Assembly: GCF_036898095.1 (NCBI RefSeq)
Contig: NC_090736.1
Span: forward strand, 11,620,186-11,684,185
Origin: Palaemon carinicauda
Taxonomy: Eukaryota; Arthropoda; Malacostraca; Decapoda; Palaemonidae
Reading direction: 5' to 3'
Length of the DNA: 64,000 nucleotides
In this document: positions 46,191 to 57,165 of the stretch, piece after piece
How positions within the stretch are numbered: position 1 is the first letter of the stretch
Layout of the letters: each line of letters opens with the position of its first letter
Notes under the pieces: generated by a model
Database searches by the model: none
What the model saw: only the letters and a program-made list of their open reading frames with translations
What the model was told of the DNA's origin: nothing
Translations under genes and position numbers: made by a program

Positions 46191-47303
46191 CTCCGGCTAG
46201 ACCTATATGGATACGCTGTTGATTCTGGAGTTTTTTGCTCACGATTTGGTGATGTATTTGCTCTAGAGTTTAGCTTTCGCTATTCAGGAAGTTTTATCAT
46301 TAGCTTAGCTAGCTTTTGGAATTAATTTGATTAATTATGGTGACGAAGAGAGTATGAACTCTCTTTCACTTTTAAATGGCCGACCCTTCCCTTAGACGGA
46401 AGTGTTGGTGTCTAAGAGAGTATAGACTCTCTTTCTTAATTTTGCTTAACAAAAGTTATAGATTTATTTTATTATAAACTTATTAAAATTAATTTTTATA
46501 TTTGTTTATATTCGACCTTTCCTAATAGTAGGCGGTCTTTTCTTGGTACCGAAGTTAATTAACATTGAGCCCGTCATTTCGGTTTTCCTGTTAACATATT
46601 ATGCTATTTTAATGTTTTTGAAAGAATTTCTTTGATAGTCTCGTACTGTTTTCAAAGTTGAACTAACGTTTTGTTTTGTCTCTGCAGTTGTTGACGTTCA
46701 GAACGTTCAACTTGCGCTCTATCGTTACGATAGAGAGAGAATTTTCACGGTGTCACGTTGCAGTAAGAGTAACCGTTTCTAGCGTTTTGTTCATTCTTTC
46801 TTAGCTTAATGGTTTTAATTCTAATAAAGGAACTTTTTATTTGGGAAATATTTCAGTTTTTTTCCTTTAACAATAATATGTTTTAACGATATATATGATT
46901 GGGCTCTTCTCTCAGGTTCTAAGTCAAGAGAGAGAGAGAGAGAGAGAGATAGAGACGGAGGGAGAGAGAGCTGGATAAACGTTTCGTTCAAGCGAGTAAC
47001 GTTATCGTTTTTGCTCTTCTCCCTAGTCTCTTTAGGGGAAGAAGGTAAACGTTTCTAGAGTTTTATTCTTGTTCTCAAGCTTTATGCGGTGAGAGATTTT
47101 AAACGTAGTTTATTTGATCTAGTGTTTAGTCTCTTTCCAGCCACTGAATTATTTATCTTTCATTAGATTTTTCTGTTACATTGTAATTCTGTTTTCGCAA
47201 TTACTAACTTTTAAGGAAGGATAGAATTGCGTGTTTCAGGTACAAACCACTTAAAGTTTCGAGTTCAGTGAAATAAGTGCAAACAGAAAATCAAAAGTGA
47301 TAA
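46191..47303 (+). other. DIRS-4 leader with (GA)n
   Basis: Non-coding; (GA)n around 46930-46970. The motif AGAGAGTATGAACTCTC/AGAGAGTATAGACTCTC occurs twice (46347 and 46418), as inverted-repeat motifs flanking short spacers. Confidence 0.5.
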
Positions 47304-48404
47304 GTGATTAGCGCAAAGTGTGTCAGTGTTGTGCGTGAGGGTACTTCTGTGCGTGCCAGTCGTCCTCCCAGTCCGGGACCTCTTGCAAGCTCCCAAGCCC
47401 AGGGGAGAAGCAATGTCGAAGGGCAAAAGGGTTCGGCAGGCCTTGATCGGCGCACAGAAGTATCCTCGGTGGTTGCGGGCGTGTCTTACAGAGACCGTCA
47501 CTCCCACCCGCAGACGATTGAGCCCTTATTTTGCTCGTCTGCAGAAGAAATTTCGGGGAGAAAACGCTGGACTCAGGTCTCAAGACCTCTTAAACGTAAA
47601 GTCCAGACCTCTAGAGTTCAACAACCCGGATGCAGTCATTGGGTTAGCTCTGACTCTCCGCAGTCATCAGGTGACTGCACACCTCCTAAGAGAGGTAAGG
47701 CGATGCCTCAACAGACCTCATCTTCTGTTAAGGCTTTGCCTCAACAGACCTTATCGTCTGTTGATCCCAAGATGACTTTGCTGCAGTCCATGCAGTCGCA
47801 GCTTGCGGTCTTAATGCGTGAGTTTCAGGCTGAGAAGGTTACACCTCCTCCTGCGAGCGCTCCGCCTCACCGCAGTCCAGTCTGCCAGGCGTACGAAGTT
47901 GAGGTTCCTCAAGCTACCTTACCGCGTTCGGAGTTGCCAGTTACCAGCGTTGTGCAGCAACCTCAACCTTCCTTAAGGCAACCTCAACAATGGGAGCAGG
48001 AGTCTTATGCCTTGAGGCAAGATTTTCTTGCAGTTAGACCATCTTTGAGGCTACAACCTTTTGAGGTACGACAACCTCTACCATCCTTGAGGCAGCCACC
48101 TCAGCTCTCGCAGCTGCTACCTCAACTTTCCTCAAGGCGAGAGCCTCAACTCTTGAGGCTAGCTCCTCAGGAACCTCAACTCGTGAGACAGGAACTGCGT
48201 TCTGCGCAGCCGCTACCTCAACTCTCGCAGCTCACACCTCAAGAACCTCAACTCGTGAGTCAAGAGCCTCTCTCTGCGCAGCCACCTCAACCCTTGAGGC
48301 AAGCGCAACTCTTGAGGCAGGAACCTCATGCTATGAGTCAGCCACCTCAACGCATGCATCTGCCACTTTCTCCTCAGCTTGAGCCTCTTCCCATTCAACT
48401 TTGA
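47304..48404 (+). pseudogene. DIRS-4 gag N-terminal part with Gln/Leu/Arg minisatellite
   Basis: A 366-codon open frame. GTSVRASRPPSPGPL near the start is shared with DIRS-3. A helix MTLLQSMQSQLAVLMREFQA lies at about residue 155. From about 47950 the frame is a degenerate repeat around the DNA unit CCTCAACTCTTGAGGC, giving PQLSQL, EPQLVRQE and similar. It stops just before AT-rich DNA and a hAT fragment, so the rest of gag is displaced. Confidence 0.65.
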
Positions 48405-48669
48405 AATAACAAATGACAATAATAACACCTCATTACTTTCATAACTTGCATTTGTAATCATATACATGTATGCCTACACAAACATTATGATAATGGAGGT
48501 TATTCGTATTACTTAAATTAAAAAAATATATATGTATTCCTTTCAATATATTTTTAACAAATCGCAAATATGGCAAAATATCTTATAACAAAAATGAATC
48601 ATGAGTTATGAATGTAATGTAAATATTATGTTGATATTAAAACCCCATGCAAGCATGCATGAAGTAATG
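48405..48669. other. AT-rich segment in DIRS-4 beside the hAT fragment
   Basis: Composition is unlike the surrounding gag; probably part of an older insertion. No feature seen. Confidence 0.4.
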
Positions 48670-48880
48670 CAGTGTTGCCAACAGGGCGAGTTTCCCTGTC
48701 CTGAGGTGAAGTAGATTATAGATCGTATATTTAGTGCAGCTTAATTCTACGATTATCATGCCGGCTATCAAATTCATCAACAAAACAGTCTAAATCAATT
48801 CCCTCGGCACGTGCACTTTCAATGGACAGTAATGCGATATTACTCAATCTAGCACTGGTCATGGAATTTCTGAGAAATGT
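48670..48880 (-). pseudogene. hAT transposase C-terminal dimerisation remnant with terminal repeat
   Basis: The minus frame reads TFLRNSMTSARLSNIALLSI and then SARAEGIDLDCFVDEF, ending KLH-stop at about 48738. It matches the C-terminal hAT dimerisation helix and tail of ZMYM1/52-kDa-repressor-like hAT transposases. About 65 bp further on lies CAGTGTTGCCAACAGGGCG at 48670, in the style of a hAT terminal repeat. Only the 3' end of the transposon remains, embedded in the DIRS-4 gag. Confidence 0.7.
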
Positions 48881-49420
48881 TACACGCCATGCAACATGCT
48901 CTGCTTCTCTTACAGCATGCTCTACATACAGCATGCTCTGCATACAGCATGCTCTGCATACAGCATGCTCTGCATACCTTACCGCATGCTTCTCAGTCAC
49001 ACATCTTTGGTTGTTGCCAACTCACTAGACTGTCAAGCAGTTTCATAACGTTGCCTTCTAGTCTGCTGCTTTTGCACCAGTGAAACCCTCACTGAGAGAA
49101 CTTAGCTTTTCTCGGATATGGTCCCTGTAGATGAGAAAGTGCTTTTCTCCCTCCTTCTGATATTCCCTTGAGGACTCTGTCATTTGGAGAGGAGCCTTTA
49201 GCTGCGTAGCCTCCTATGGACTTTTATTTAAGCATAACATGCTTCCAGGGAAGGTAATGATTCCACTTCAGTCGCTAACCCCGTCTGTTACCACACCTGC
49301 TCCCATAGACCTTGAGCTGTGTTGCAAGACATGCAGTCCAAGCTTAGTCCTTGTTAGAGGATTTTTTGTTTACGGAGTCAGTGTGTCACTGGGAAGACGT
49401 TCAACAACCAGCAGGAGTGA
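48881..49420 (+). pseudogene. DIRS-4 gag 3' part/RT N-terminus, decayed, with 16-bp GCATGC minisatellite
   Basis: Four copies of GCATACAGCATGCTCT at about 48915-48985 recall the GCATGC-rich gag of DIRS-3. Downstream frames are broken; most of the RT N-terminus is absent. Confidence 0.5.
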
Positions 49421-50039
49421 CTTGTTGTGACGCAGTACGGCAACCTTAGCAACCCGATAAGGAGTTGTCTGTACGACCCAGACAGTCTAGACAGCTTCGG
49501 GTTGTCACTGTACTTCCTCGCTTCCCCATGGTTGACAGTTCACAGACTGTGCAGCAGTACCATGATCTTGTGTCCGGCTCCGTCAGACGACTGGCTTTTA
49601 AGAGCTCCCACAAGTCGTCGCTGTCTGGAGATTCTCAAATGGACTATGGATCTGACCAAGGAACTGGGCCTCCTGGTCAATTTTGAGGAGTCTTAGCTCG
49701 TCCCATCCCAGACCATTGTCTCCCTGGGTATGGATCTTCAGAGTCGAGCTTTTCGGGCTTTTCCGTCGGCCCCAAGGATCTTCCAAGCCTTAGAATGCAT
49801 CCAGAGCATGCTGAGAAGGAACCGATGCTCAGTCAGGTAGTGGATGAGTCTAACAGGGACACTTTCATCGCTGGCCCTGTTCATCGTGTTAGGGAGACTC
49901 CACCTCCCCCCCCTTCAGTATCATCTAGCTGCTCACTGGATAAAGGACATGACGCTAGAGACGGTCTCAGTTCCTGTTTCCGAAGAGAGGAGGTCTTCTC
50001 TCGCGTGGTGTAAGAACAGCTTTCTTCTCAAGGAAGTCT
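49421..50039 (+). pseudogene. DIRS-4 reverse transcriptase, C-terminal half
   Basis: DDWLLRAPTSRRCLEILKWT (about 49580) is the active-site DD followed by the RT thumb-side helix. ELGLLVNFEES-stop, then IVSLGMDLQSRAFRAFPSAP, parallels FYLGMRIHSVVFRAFPAPKR in DIRS-3. Preceding palm motifs are lost. The BEL/Pao element is inserted at 50044. Confidence 0.7.
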
Positions 50040-50044
50040 ACATT

Positions 50045-51346
50045 TCTTGAAAAAAGTTATCTATACAGGAAATTTTAGTAATAAAACTCAAACAAAATAA
50101 ACTCTTAAATTTAATTAAAGGTTTCAGAATAGTTTTTTTTTTTAAATTTAGGTTAAATATTTCTAAATTTCTTGAAAGGATGTTCGGTTTGGGTAACTAT
50201 AAAAATCGTTTGAGAGTATCCTTAGGAGGACCGACCTTGTGTCAAAGGGTAACGACAAGGGGGTGAAAGTTTCGGTCCTTCCCAATTTCCCGCAACTTCA
50301 AGAGAGCCCTGAAGAAAACAAACAAACATTCTATTACCCCTAATAATAATAAACTTAAATAGTAACTACAAGGGGGTAACAACTGCAAAAACCTAAATTA
50401 GCATAAACACATCTCGAAAAATAAAATAAAGAATTAGAGTTAAAGGATCCTTCAAAAACTTATATTTATATATAGGAACATTACTTCCATGAAGCTGATC
50501 CTAGAAATTAGATTTTCGAGATGTTAAAATAAACGAATAGTATCCGAAGATAAAACAAATTACTTACAAATTGTTATGTAGTTTTTTATGCTTCAATAGG
50601 TATATATTTAGTTTAATAAGGTATGTTAATATGAATCAGTAAATATAACGATTAAATTCAGGACTATTAAGCAAGTTTGCAAATAAGTGTGCCATCATTT
50701 CCATTGGTGAAATGATAAGAAGGCTAGGATCACTTTAGAAATAGACACCCATCATTTCGTTGTGACGTACCTTAAAGCCTTATCGGCACCTCGGAAGTTC
50801 GGCAATAAATGAAGTATATCCTGTGTCTAAGATGGTAAGAGACATGTCTTCGTTGCTGGCAAGACTTGAGCAGGAGCGGTGATTTGGGCACAGTTCGTTG
50901 TAATTAGCCGTCCATTATTAATATAACCGTCGAGCTTGAAAGAAAAGCAACCGGCTCTATGTTGATTCCACCAACCAAACCAACTAACTGACTGATCTTA
51001 GAATTTTCCAAACGGACTCCACTACGACTGTCTCAGCTGCTCAGCGTTTCCTTTCCTCGGAAAACAAAGAAACAAACAGTAGTAACTGCTCGTTAACAGT
51101 TGTTATACCTTCGAGACTTAAAAGGTGTTTACCGTCACAACGAAAATATAATTACATATTCCCTTTATAAGCTCGAAGTAAACATAGAAAAACTCAATTA
51201 AATTTACTAAATTATACTAATGATTACATTATTCAAATTAACAATAATTAAACCAAATATTAAACCTTTAAGAACGCATTATATAAGAACAATGATAAAT
51301 AGAAGAAAAACATAAGTGATGTAATAATTTTACATCATTTTCAACA
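50045..51346 (-). repeat. BEL/Pao 3' LTR
   Basis: Near-identical to 57918-59220. Differences include G/A at about 50575, G/A at about 50622, and a short indel at about 50998. Confidence 0.95.
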
Positions 51347-51451
51347 CTCCAGGGAAGGGATTCAGTCTTTTTACAAAACATGTAAAAAGTTGAATTTAAA
51401 ATGAAAACATGCATATTTACAATTACATATTTACAAAGTTATCAAACCATC

Positions 51452-54400
51452 TCAGTCTTGGAGCACATGCCTAGTCCTTTTCTCTGACTCGACTGCTGCC
51501 CTTCTCCTTGACCTTCCTCTAAATTTAGGTTTGGCATCTAATTCCTCATTAACTGAAGGATTGATCTCTTCAGCAATATCGGGTTTTAAAAGAGGGATGA
51601 GACTGGTTATATGCCTTTTCACCAGCTCATTTGTTTTACCTTTCAAAACGATAGCATTAGTCACCTCACCACTTGAATTCTTAATTACCTCTGTAATTTT
51701 TCCCATAGGATAGTTAAGGGGTTTTACATGAGTCTCTTTGATTAAAACAATATCACCTACATTAAGATGCTGATGATGACAAGGACGATATCGGTCCTTC
51801 TTATCAACTGCCTGTTTTATTAGGGTAGCTAAAAACTCCGAATGATAATTGTCTATGAGATTTTTTCTGATTGCCTTTAGTTTTTGATAATTATTCTTTA
51901 TCCTTTCTGATGGGGTGGTACCAAGAATGTATTCAAAATCAATCTCAGGATCAGGCTGTAGATCAGGAATGACATTGATGGATAAGAGATCATAGCCATG
52001 AATAAGTCTTTCCGGAGTGATAGGGTGAGGAACAGGCTCGTTGCTCGAATCCCTTAATGCCTCTTTAAAAGCAATTGGTCGCTTATTCACCAAGTGACAA
52101 GTTTGACTAACAACAAATTCAAAATCTCTAAATTCTAAAACATTTGTACCAATGGACTTATTTATCAAATGTTTGACCATCTTTATACATATCTCTACCA
52201 AAGAACCCATCTGACTGCAGCCTTTAAAATACCAATCAAATTTTATCGATTGTACACCAGCCTCATCAAAATGCATCTGGGTTTCAGGATCTTTAAGAAA
52301 ATCCATTATGATGTTACCTCCTGCTACTATCTGTGTGCCTAAGTCACTTACACAAAACTGTGGCAATCCATAATCAAACGTGTGAAGCATAAAAGAACGA
52401 AGGAATTCTTTAACAGACATATCCACGCAAATCTTCAAATTGACTGCTCGAGTAAACATACAGGTAAGGCAAAGAACCCACACTTTTAGCTTTCTATGTT
52501 CCTGTTTAACAGTATAAGGACCAAAGTAATCTATGTACACATACCCAAAAGGAATCTCAGAAGGATGCAATCTAACATCACGATATGGGGACTGATTCAG
52601 TTTCACAGAACGACCATTATACCTTTTGCACGTAACACAATCCTTAAGGACATTTTTAACAACTGAGAAATAGTGAGGTATCCAAAACTCTTTCCGCAGC
52701 TCTGCTAAAAGTGAATAACATCCAGCATGTTTCAGCCTTACATGCAAATCAAGAATTATCAACTTTGTTAACTCACTATGTTTGTGCAAAAGAATAGGGA
52801 AATAGCATCTTTCACCCTCTTTCCACCGATCACATTTGCTTCTCACCCTCAGAATTCCAACCTGATCAGGATAAACATTAAGCTGACTGACAAGATTGGG
52901 TATGTTCTTGACCCTTTTCAAATCAGACCCAAAATAATCAAAGACTTCAGGGAAATAGACAAGCTGATCTTTCAAAATTATGTGCATAACAGCCTCTTTG
53001 TAATACCCAGATTCAATAACCATCAAATCCTTACAAGTTGGTTTGTTCAACTTTATGCGAGCCTTCCACTTATTCCAACATCTCAGAACCCTAGCAATTA
53101 CAGCCACTAAATGGCGAAAGTCAGAATATCTGTTTGGAGAAACTAGATATTCAGATGATATGGAAAGTTTATTGCACTGTATATTATAATTACCAACGTC
53201 TTTGCTTTCAACATTATCATCATTGATCTTGAATAAAGGATTCGGGATGGTGAAACTCAGTACATTTTGACTTATTGCTACATCACTTGACTGAATTTGT
53301 GGTCCTGAGAAATAGTTAGTTTTCTTGAGTTGTTTGTATGATAAACATCTAGTTATGCAATCCCCAGGATTATTCTGCCCACTTGTGAAGGTAAAGTTCA
53401 CAGGGAAGATTTCACAAAGCTGATTTATACGATGTAACCTATTCAAGATAAAATTGGATTTTCCCTGCATTTTATCAAGTTTACTAGCATAGGAATTTAC
53501 CCAAGTTAACGCTACCAAACTATCAGAATACAAAGTCAGTGCTTTAATATTAATGGGAATGACACATGCAGGACCAGACAGTTCTTTATAAAGTTCCATA
53601 AGCATCTCTGTACCTAAACTAATAGCCTGCAACTCCAAGGAAGGGATTGATTTAGTCTTCAAATTTGTGTTCACAATTCTGTTTTTGGCCAATACAAAAC
53701 TAACCTTACCTGTATCTATATTCTCAATATAAAGTACGGCTCCATACATGAGACTACTTGCATCAACACAAGCTAGTATCCTATAAGATGCATCTCTTTC
53801 CCCTACAAACCGTTCTACCATAATTTCTGGAGTTGCATTAGCTTGTCTTGAAATACAGTTCCACTCTTTCATTCGCTCTTGTGACAATGGATCATCCCAT
53901 CCAAGTGATTTGTCACACTGTAAGCCATGCATAAAAACTCTAGATCTGTTAAAAACTGGTCCATTGAAATTATATAAATCAAAATTAGAGGCTATCGACC
54001 TGAGAATTAAACGTTTTGTATTGGCTGATCCCTCAAGAGCAATAGGTCTAGTTGACAATATATCATCTTGCCTATGCCACTGCAAGCCTAAAAGTTTAAC
54101 TTTACTGTCAGTTTTGTTTTCAAGACCAGCATCAATATCCTCCTGAAGTGAACTATCATTAGCAACAATTTGTTGTAATTCCATCTTATAGGGCTCAAAA
54201 ATAGATGGCAATAACTGATAAGCCCATTTCAAAGTTGATGAATCACTACAAGTGAAAGCACCATTATCCATATAAAATAATTGATAAATCAACCTTTTCA
54301 AACATACAACCTCCTCAGAATTCCCTTCAGTATCCAGGACCAAAATCTTGTATAAACTCAACATCAAAATTGTTGGTGAACATCGTAATCCAAAACTCAA

Positions 54401-57163
54401 TCGCACATTCTTATACCCCACAAGAGAAAAATCTCCTTTCTTTACATTACGATACCAAAGAAATAGTAATTTATTCTGATCAGAGGGATTCAGCTCTATT
54501 TGGTTAAAAGCTTTCCGGATGTCGAAGCATAGAAGCTTAGACCCAAATCTCAGGTGTAAAAGAGCTGAAGCAATCTTTTGGTTTAAACAAGGTCCAGAAT
54601 GAATACTCTGATTATGACTAACAGTAGCTGGCTTAGACATATCTTTTTCACAAATATTCGAGAGAAAAACTACTCTACACTTAGTGGTCTCCCTGTTTAG
54701 TTTAAACACACCCATGTGCGGTAAGAAACTATGCTCAGGATGTTCCTCCATATACTGATCCAAATTTGGAATCCTCTGTATTATACCAAGTTGTTCTTGT
54801 TCTTTAATGGCATCATCCATCAAATGTAAATGAAGCTCATTCTTTCTTAACTTTTTTAAGTTAGATTTTAGCACAGCTTTAGCAAGATTGTAATTCCTAC
54901 CAAGAAGATGAGATACTTTACTGTTCCATAAAAGAGGCATGGATATCCTGCCCTTTTCAGTACGAACAGAATGATTCAAAGCAAATCTAACAAGTTGATC
55001 ATTGACCTCTGAAGAGCAGTTTTCGAATTCTAATTGGTCATAGTTTAATACCTTCTTCTCATCATATTTCATGAGAATTTCGTTTGCAGCTTTATTCAAT
55101 TCAGTCTCCGAAATACTTCCATCATCTTTCAACACTGCAAAATTTGATTCAACATCAAGAGTTACCTCCTCTTCCATAAAGTTTGAATCATCACACAAGA
55201 TGCTTGAACCAAAGCCTACATAGACAACAGAAGACTCTACAGACAAATAAGTAGAAATGTCCGAATTATTACCATTGTATGAGGCATAATTTAAATCAGG
55301 TAAGTATTTCAAATTAGAAATAGTGTTCTGCAGATTACCCAATAGCATAACCCCTAGAGCACATTGACTATAGACAGAGGGAATCGGCTGACCAAAATTT
55401 ACCATTGAGCTCAAAAGACAATACATAGAATTTGTACCTAATATGAAATCAATGTTATTGATCTCCTCCTGATGGTTTAACAATTGATTGTCTGCCAAGA
55501 CATAGCCTTTCTCAATAAACGCAGTTGTAATCCTAGAAAGCTGTGGAAGTTTCAAATTTATATCAATAGATGGTACACAAAGTGCTTCAATCTTGAACCT
55601 TTCCTTACCTATCTCTACCTCTACTTCCACAAGCTTAGTTACATACTGCTTACTCGAGTTAAAACCGTTAACAGTCAAATGTACCCTTTCTTTTAACACC
55701 TTGAGATTACTAGTATTGGCTACAGCTTCCGTAATAAAATTAGTCTGGCAACCACTGTCTACAAGACACCTAATATCGACCCGGTTACTTAGGTAACAAG
55801 TAAAAGTAGGCAAAATTGACTCTGTACTGGTAGTCCGTAAAGCACCTACTGATAGAATCATGCCACTAGAAACCTCCTCTTTGGGAGCAGATTTACAGTT
55901 TTTCCCTTTTTTGGACACTTTTTGACTCTGAGAGGTAACAGGGGTTGCTTCGATTTTATTGGTGGCACCCAGTAAACTCCTTTCTTCATTTCTATTTATA
56001 CACAGATAGGTAAAATGCCATTTTCCACAATGAAAACATTTCTTTCGAAAAACAAAATTACAAGATTCGGTGGAATGATTGGCTTTAGCGCACTTTAAAC
56101 ATCCTCCAATTTCCTTCAATTTGTCAACTTTGGCCTTTGGACTATCATAATACTTACACTTATAGATAGGATGAGAAGAGTCTCTTTCCTTGTCTAAAGC
56201 ACATAAAGTACACTTAACTGAAGGCCCGTTAGTCTTGCTAAAATTGACATTAGTAGCCAAATTTGTTGTTGAAGATTTGATATTAAAACCTTTAGAATGA
56301 TTCTTTGAATGGAAATTCTGGGTAGCTAATGAATATCGTTCTGCTGCCTCAAAAAATTTATCCTTTATTTCATCCAATGAAGGTCTGGTCTTATTTGTTA
56401 TGATAGTCAACTGATTTTTGAAAGTATCATTCAAACCTTGCCAAAAGAAATAATTCAAAAAGTCATTAGTTTCAATTTTTTGCAACTTAACAGATTCAAT
56501 ACAGTTTTTCATCTGACTAATATAGGAAAATGGATCTGTGCTGTACGTTAATCTCATCTCTGCTATTTGTTTAATAGTATTGAATTTCTGCAGCGAACCA
56601 GAAGCCAAAGCTGCTAACAAAAGTTCCTTGGCATCATTATAAGTCTGTTTATCCACTTCAAGTGAACTCAACAAAACGGAAGCACGCCCCGAAACTTGTT
56701 GCTTTAACAACAACAACTTATCCCTATCCTTAAGCTGAAAGGAGCCTGTGGTATCCTCAAATTCTGTTAAGAATTTGTTTATATTTTCCCCTTCAGTGCT
56801 ACTGAAAGTAGGAAGGGGAGCAGTAGGACTCTTAAGCAAACTCCTTGCAGCATCTAAGGTACTAGAAGTGAAAGAGACAGTATCTTCAAGGAAGGCTAAC
56901 ATTTCATTGAGTTTATCAATATAAGATTCACAATTCGCCAATTCCACTGTAAGTTTATCACTACTTTCTTCCTCTTGCCATATCAAGGCTTGAATTTTGC
57001 TATCATGGTCCCTCAAGTCATCAAGATACGATTTAAACTTAGCTTTGAGGACATGTTTCTCAGAGGTGGTTTTAGTTTGGAGTGAAATCTTATTGTTATA
57101 ATACTTTGTCACTTGTCCTCGGATATATTTCCGACTATTGATTAAAAGAGACAAATTAGACAT
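51452..57163 (-). CDS. BEL/Pao gag-pol polyprotein
   Basis: One uninterrupted 1903-codon frame, AUG at 57163. Gag: coiled-coil start, then LPTFSSTEGENINKFLTEFE (about 118), knuckles CLKCAKANHSTESC (355-368) and CFHCGKWHFTYLC (376-388). Aspartic protease: CLVDSGCQTNF, D469-S-G. RT: LLCFDIRKAFNQIEL (877-891), active site FYMDNG with Y964-M-D966-N967 (Asn where YxDD is usual). RNase H: D1134 (ACVDAS), E1177, D1214, D1268. Integrase: H1474, H1479, C1509, C1512 zinc domain; D1545 (YIDYFGP), D1607 (SDLGTQ), E1657 (SLVEICIK). C-terminus: LNVGDIVLIKETHVKPLNYP, the BEL-specific DUF5641-like tail. All enzyme residues are present. BEL order (protease-RT-RNase H-integrase) without envelope. Probably active. 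Confidence 0.96.
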   Translation of the reverse strand: MSNLSLLINSRKYIRGQVTKYYNNKISLQTKTTSEKHVLKAKFKSYLDDLRDHDSKIQALIWQEEESSDKLTVELANCESYIDKLNEMLAFLEDTVSFTSSTLDAARSLLKSPTAPLPTFSSTEGENINKFLTEFEDTTGSFQLKDRDKLLLLKQQVSGRASVLLSSLEVDKQTYNDAKELLLAALASGSLQKFNTIKQIAEMRLTYSTDPFSYISQMKNCIESVKLQKIETNDFLNYFFWQGLNDTFKNQLTIITNKTRPSLDEIKDKFFEAAERYSLATQNFHSKNHSKGFNIKSSTTNLATNVNFSKTNGPSVKCTLCALDKERDSSHPIYKCKYYDSPKAKVDKLKEIGGCLKCAKANHSTESCNFVFRKKCFHCGKWHFTYLCINRNEERSLLGATNKIEATPVTSQSQKVSKKGKNCKSAPKEEVSSGMILSVGALRTTSTESILPTFTCYLSNRVDIRCLVDSGCQTNFITEAVANTSNLKVLKERVHLTVNGFNSSKQYVTKLVEVEVEIGKERFKIEALCVPSIDINLKLPQLSRITTAFIEKGYVLADNQLLNHQEEINNIDFILGTNSMYCLLSSMVNFGQPIPSVYSQCALGVMLLGNLQNTISNLKYLPDLNYASYNGNNSDISTYLSVESSVVYVGFGSSILCDDSNFMEEEVTLDVESNFAVLKDDGSISETELNKAANEILMKYDEKKVLNYDQLEFENCSSEVNDQLVRFALNHSVRTEKGRISMPLLWNSKVSHLLGRNYNLAKAVLKSNLKKLRKNELHLHLMDDAIKEQEQLGIIQRIPNLDQYMEEHPEHSFLPHMGVFKLNRETTKCRVVFLSNICEKDMSKPATVSHNQSIHSGPCLNQKIASALLHLRFGSKLLCFDIRKAFNQIELNPSDQNKLLFLWYRNVKKGDFSLVGYKNVRLSFGLRCSPTILMLSLYKILVLDTEGNSEEVVCLKRLIYQLFYMDNGAFTCSDSSTLKWAYQLLPSIFEPYKMELQQIVANDSSLQEDIDAGLENKTDSKVKLLGLQWHRQDDILSTRPIALEGSANTKRLILRSIASNFDLYNFNGPVFNRSRVFMHGLQCDKSLGWDDPLSQERMKEWNCISRQANATPEIMVERFVGERDASYRILACVDASSLMYGAVLYIENIDTGKVSFVLAKNRIVNTNLKTKSIPSLELQAISLGTEMLMELYKELSGPACVIPINIKALTLYSDSLVALTWVNSYASKLDKMQGKSNFILNRLHRINQLCEIFPVNFTFTSGQNNPGDCITRCLSYKQLKKTNYFSGPQIQSSDVAISQNVLSFTIPNPLFKINDDNVESKDVGNYNIQCNKLSISSEYLVSPNRYSDFRHLVAVIARVLRCWNKWKARIKLNKPTCKDLMVIESGYYKEAVMHIILKDQLVYFPEVFDYFGSDLKRVKNIPNLVSQLNVYPDQVGILRVRSKCDRWKEGERCYFPILLHKHSELTKLIILDLHVRLKHAGCYSLLAELRKEFWIPHYFSVVKNVLKDCVTCKRYNGRSVKLNQSPYRDVRLHPSEIPFGYVYIDYFGPYTVKQEHRKLKVWVLCLTCMFTRAVNLKICVDMSVKEFLRSFMLHTFDYGLPQFCVSDLGTQIVAGGNIIMDFLKDPETQMHFDEAGVQSIKFDWYFKGCSQMGSLVEICIKMVKHLINKSIGTNVLEFRDFEFVVSQTCHLVNKRPIAFKEALRDSSNEPVPHPITPERLIHGYDLLSINVIPDLQPDPEIDFEYILGTTPSERIKNNYQKLKAIRKNLIDNYHSEFLATLIKQAVDKKDRYRPCHHQHLNVGDIVLIKETHVKPLNYPMGKITEVIKNSSGEVTNAIVLKGKTNELVKRHITSLIPLLKPDIAEEINPSVNEELDAKPKFRGRSRRRAAVESEKRTRHVLQD

Positions 57164-57165
57164 GA

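Noticed and set aside
48213..48467. Leu/Arg-rich frame on the minus strand
   Set aside because: Antisense of the DIRS-4 gag minisatellite, whose palindromic unit opens both strands.
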